From: Myxococcales bacterium
Lineage (GTDB): Bacteria; Myxococcota; Polyangia; Fen-1088
Direction: 5' to 3'
DNA: 7,915 bases
Assembly (NCBI GenBank): GCA_003157315.1
Contig: PMJE01000430.1
Location: 3,312-11,226 of the forward strand
Positions 5,711 to 7,915 of this stretch are shown here, in pieces (within the stretch, counting starts at the first letter, position 1; each line of letters starts with the position of its first letter). The notes below the pieces were generated by a model, which was not told where the DNA came from, made no database searches, and saw nothing but the letters and a program-made list of their open reading frames with translations. The translations under genes were made by a program, and so were the position numbers.

Positions 5711-7915
5711 GTGCTGGAACTCTTGTTGCGCAAGACCACCCACGCCGCGCTTGCTGCCGCCCTGCTGGCCACCAGCCTGGCAGCGCGCGCGCAGGAGGGC
5801 GCGCTACCGGATGCCCGCGTTGCCGCCGCGGTTGCACGCATCGTTGCGGTGACGGTGGAGGGCGCTACCGACCCAGCCGGGCGCGTCGAGAGTCTGGTGG
5901 CCACCATCGCCCCGTTGGATGCGCCCTTCGTCGAATCCGGGGAGGCCGATCGGGTCGGCATGCCCATCGGTACGGTTCCCCGCCTGCAGAATCTGCTCAA
6001 GGCCGTGGGCTATCAGTCACAGGTTGATGTCCATACGGATGCGGGCGAGGTACGGCTTCACATCCACCTGCGGCCCTACGATCGGGTCCGCCAGATTTTC
6101 GTTTCGGGCAACCAGCCCATCTTCCGTCATGGCGTGCGCCAGGAAGAGATCCTCCGGCAGCTTAGCATTCGGAACGGGCAAGCCCTGCCCCCGGCGGGAG
6201 AGCGGCGAGACAGCTTTTTCGACACCGAGAGCGCCCGCGTGCGCGACTACCTGCGCACGCAGGGCTTTCAAGAAGCAGAGGTGCAAATCGTTGCCCACAG
6301 CACCAGCAAGGTCCCCGCTGCGGTCAACTTGGACGTGCGAGTGAAGCCAGGACCGGGCTATCCCTTGGGCAAGATTGTCGTGACCGGCAACCGCGCCTTG
6401 CCCGCCAAGGAGATTGCGGACAGCTTTCGCCACTTGGATTGGCACTGGCTGTGGCTGCGCCACGAACTATTCCGCCGCAACATCTTGCGTATCGACGAGA
6501 CTGCTCTCGGCCGGCGCTACGCCAAGCTCGGCCATCCAGGCGCACGTGTTGCTGATGACTTTGACCCCAATTCAAGCGTGGATCACGGTGAAAAGGAAGT
6601 GCATCTCGGCATTCAGGTCAAAGAGCGCCGGCGCATCGAGTTGGCCTTCCAGGGCAATCACACCCGTTCGGCAGGCGCGCTGACGGGTGACGTCGCCGCA
6701 GCGTCGCGCGGCGTGTACGACGACGTCGACGCGGCCGAGGCAGCAGAAACGTTGGAAAAAGTATACCGCGAGCGCGGTCACATGCTGGTCAAGATTACCT
6801 GGCGGCGCGAGCGCATTGACGAGGACGCTGACCGCATCGTCTTCACCATTGACGAAGGCCCGGTTCTAAAAGTGCGCGGGGTGGAGTTTGTGGGCAATCG
6901 AGAGGTCTCGTCTTCCACCCTGGCGGAAGAGATTCGAACCAAGGAGTTCCCGCTTCTGGGGGCGATTGGCTTGGGCGAAGGCGGCTTCGCGACCCCGCGA
7001 CAAATCGAAATCGACGTACAGAGACTGATTGACTACTACGAAGGAAGTGGTCGTCCTGGAAGCAAGGTGCGCGCTGAGATTGCCCCAGCGCCCGGGCAGT
7101 GGCGGCCGGCGCCCACCGGTCACAAGGCCGTCATCCCACGCGAAGACGAGCCGGTTTGGCGAAAGGCCAACGCGCTCTACCTGCGCTTTCTCATAGAGGA
7201 GGCCCCCTTGCTGTGGGTGGCGAACATGCGCTTTCAGTCTCTCGACCCCGCCACGCCCCTGCCCCGCGACCAAGATTTCTTGCGGAACTCGCTGCGCACG
7301 GCGCTGGGAGCGCCCTTTCAGCCAGCCCTGGTCCGCCGCGACGAAGAGCGACTCAAACGTCTTATGGGCGACGAAGGCTATCGCAACGCCACCGTCGAAT
7401 CGCACGTCGAGCCGGAAGGCGACCACGTCACCATAGTGTGGAACATCAAGCTGGGCTCGCAGGTGCATGTGGGCCCGGTGTTCTTGCGAGGCAATTATCT
7501 GACCACGGAAGGCACCATCATGACCTGGGCCGAGATTCGCCCGGGCTCGTTGCTGACCACGCGGGCGGTGGAGCGGGCCCAGCGCAACCTGGCCCTGATC
7601 CAACTCTTCAACAACCCGAACCCGATCAGCTTTCCCAGTGAAGGCCCGCAACAACCAGTGGTTCCCATGGTGGTCGAGGTGGAGGAGCGACACGATCATT
7701 TTGGCATCGTGACCATCGGTGGGGGTATCTCCACCGATCAGAAATCGCCCAACTCCAGCTTTCCCGTCGGAGGATACGCGGCGCTCGGCTACGAGCACCG
7801 GAACCTCTTTGGCCACGGCTGGACCTTCACCTCCCAGGCAGCCTATGGCCTCTCGCTAACCCGCGCCAGCGCAAGCTTCCTGAATCCACGGTTCTTCGGC
7901 TCGCTCTTCCGCCTG
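5711..7915 (+). CDS. BamA/TamA-family (Omp85) outer membrane assembly protein, multi-POTRA (partial)
   Basis: This is an Omp85-type protein that inserts beta-barrel proteins into, or moves substrates across, the outer membrane. The frame is open for 735 codons to the right edge. A signal peptide fits residues 1-27 (HAALAAALLATSLAARA, then QEG; Ala-x-Ala at 25-27). About seven POTRA-like units follow, at roughly 46-122, 126-212, 218-305, 307-384, 386-498, 502-582 and 584-660. Most show the hallmark strand plus glycine turn: IFVSGNQ (129), IVVTGNRAL (222), LAFQGNHT (311), VEFVGNREV (391), VFLRGNYL (590). The barrel starts near 664 (FGIVTIGGGIST), then YEHRNLFGHGW (694-704) and FLNPRFFGS (723-731), typical first strands of the family. 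The GTG at 5711 is preceded by only a weak GAG; TTG at 5723 or 5726 would also keep the signal peptide. The gene is in the same frame as tamB and 30 bases downstream. TamA is the functional guess from context, but TamA has three POTRA domains and BamA five, so I give no symbol. Confidence 0.87.
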   Translation, partial: MLELLLRKTTHAALAAALLATSLAARAQEGALPDARVAAAVARIVAVTVEGATDPAGRVESLVATIAPLDAPFVESGEADRVGMPIGTVPRLQNLLKAVGYQSQVDVHTDAGEVRLHIHLRPYDRVRQIFVSGNQPIFRHGVRQEEILRQLSIRNGQALPPAGERRDSFFDTESARVRDYLRTQGFQEAEVQIVAHSTSKVPAAVNLDVRVKPGPGYPLGKIVVTGNRALPAKEIADSFRHLDWHWLWLRHELFRRNILRIDETALGRRYAKLGHPGARVADDFDPNSSVDHGEKEVHLGIQVKERRRIELAFQGNHTRSAGALTGDVAAASRGVYDDVDAAEAAETLEKVYRERGHMLVKITWRRERIDEDADRIVFTIDEGPVLKVRGVEFVGNREVSSSTLAEEIRTKEFPLLGAIGLGEGGFATPRQIEIDVQRLIDYYEGSGRPGSKVRAEIAPAPGQWRPAPTGHKAVIPREDEPVWRKANALYLRFLIEEAPLLWVANMRFQSLDPATPLPRDQDFLRNSLRTALGAPFQPALVRRDEERLKRLMGDEGYRNATVESHVEPEGDHVTIVWNIKLGSQVHVGPVFLRGNYLTTEGTIMTWAEIRPGSLLTTRAVERAQRNLALIQLFNNPNPISFPSEGPQQPVVPMVVEVEERHDHFGIVTIGGGISTDQKSPNSSFPVGGYAALGYEHRNLFGHGWTFTSQAAYGLSLTRASASFLNPRFFGSLFRL

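Noticed and set aside
4925..5743. Minus-strand open frame of 272 codons spanning the tamB end
   Set aside because: It is antisense to the conserved TamB C-terminal region and runs into the Omp85 signal peptide; no family features are visible.
6866..7816. Minus-strand open frame of 316 codons
   Set aside because: It is antisense to POTRA units and the barrel start of the Omp85 gene, whose own frame has clear family motifs.
1..7915. Defence system, mobile element, CRISPR array or RNA gene
   Set aside because: Nearly all of the window is accounted for by three coding genes with recognisable cellular roles; no spaced direct repeats, transposase motifs or tRNA/rRNA-like segments were seen.

Overview
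This window holds parts of three protein-coding genes and almost no other DNA. From left to right they are: the 5' part of a minus-strand DNA polymerase I gene (polA, running off the left edge), a short divergent control region, and a plus-strand pair consisting of a complete, very large tamB-like gene and an Omp85-superfamily (BamA/TamA-type) gene that runs off the right edge. PolA and Omp85 were read by hand-translating frames that stay open to the window ends. I saw no RNA gene, insertion sequence, CRISPR array or convincing rho-independent terminator.

The organism must be a double-membrane bacterium, because it encodes a TamB/AsmA-like bridge protein and an outer-membrane barrel assembly factor. 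The DNA is clearly GC-rich by eye, and long antisense open frames are common as expected from that. The oversized TamB followed by an Omp85 protein with about seven POTRA-like repeats suggests Myxococcota or another former deltaproteobacterium. That placement is an inference, not something the sequence proves.

Positions 1-1043 (minus strand) encode the first 347 residues of PolA: the complete 5' nuclease domain with all its acidic metal ligands, then a low-complexity Ala/Pro/Gly/Ser linker. The DNA coding for this linker is unusually rich in perfect short palindromes, including a 12-bp-arm hairpin. Positions 1044-1111 are the only true divergent intergenic region. Positions 1112-5680 (plus) encode a 1522-residue TamB-like protein with an N-terminal inner-membrane anchor, a long beta-rich body and a C-terminal TamB/DUF490 region. 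After 30 bases, 5711-7915 (plus) encodes a signal peptide, about seven POTRA-like domains and the first strands of a beta barrel.

The last two genes very probably form one operon. TamB-like proteins are anchored in the inner membrane and reach across the periplasm; their C-terminal end contacts an Omp85 barrel through its POTRA domains. The pair is best read as a translocation and assembly module (TAM)-like envelope machine for outer-membrane protein or lipid delivery. The gene order (tamB first) is the reverse of that in Escherichia coli. polA is functionally unrelated and shares only the divergent upstream region. I did not find evidence of a wholly new system here; the most interesting points are the palindromes in the polA linker and the extended POTRA array.
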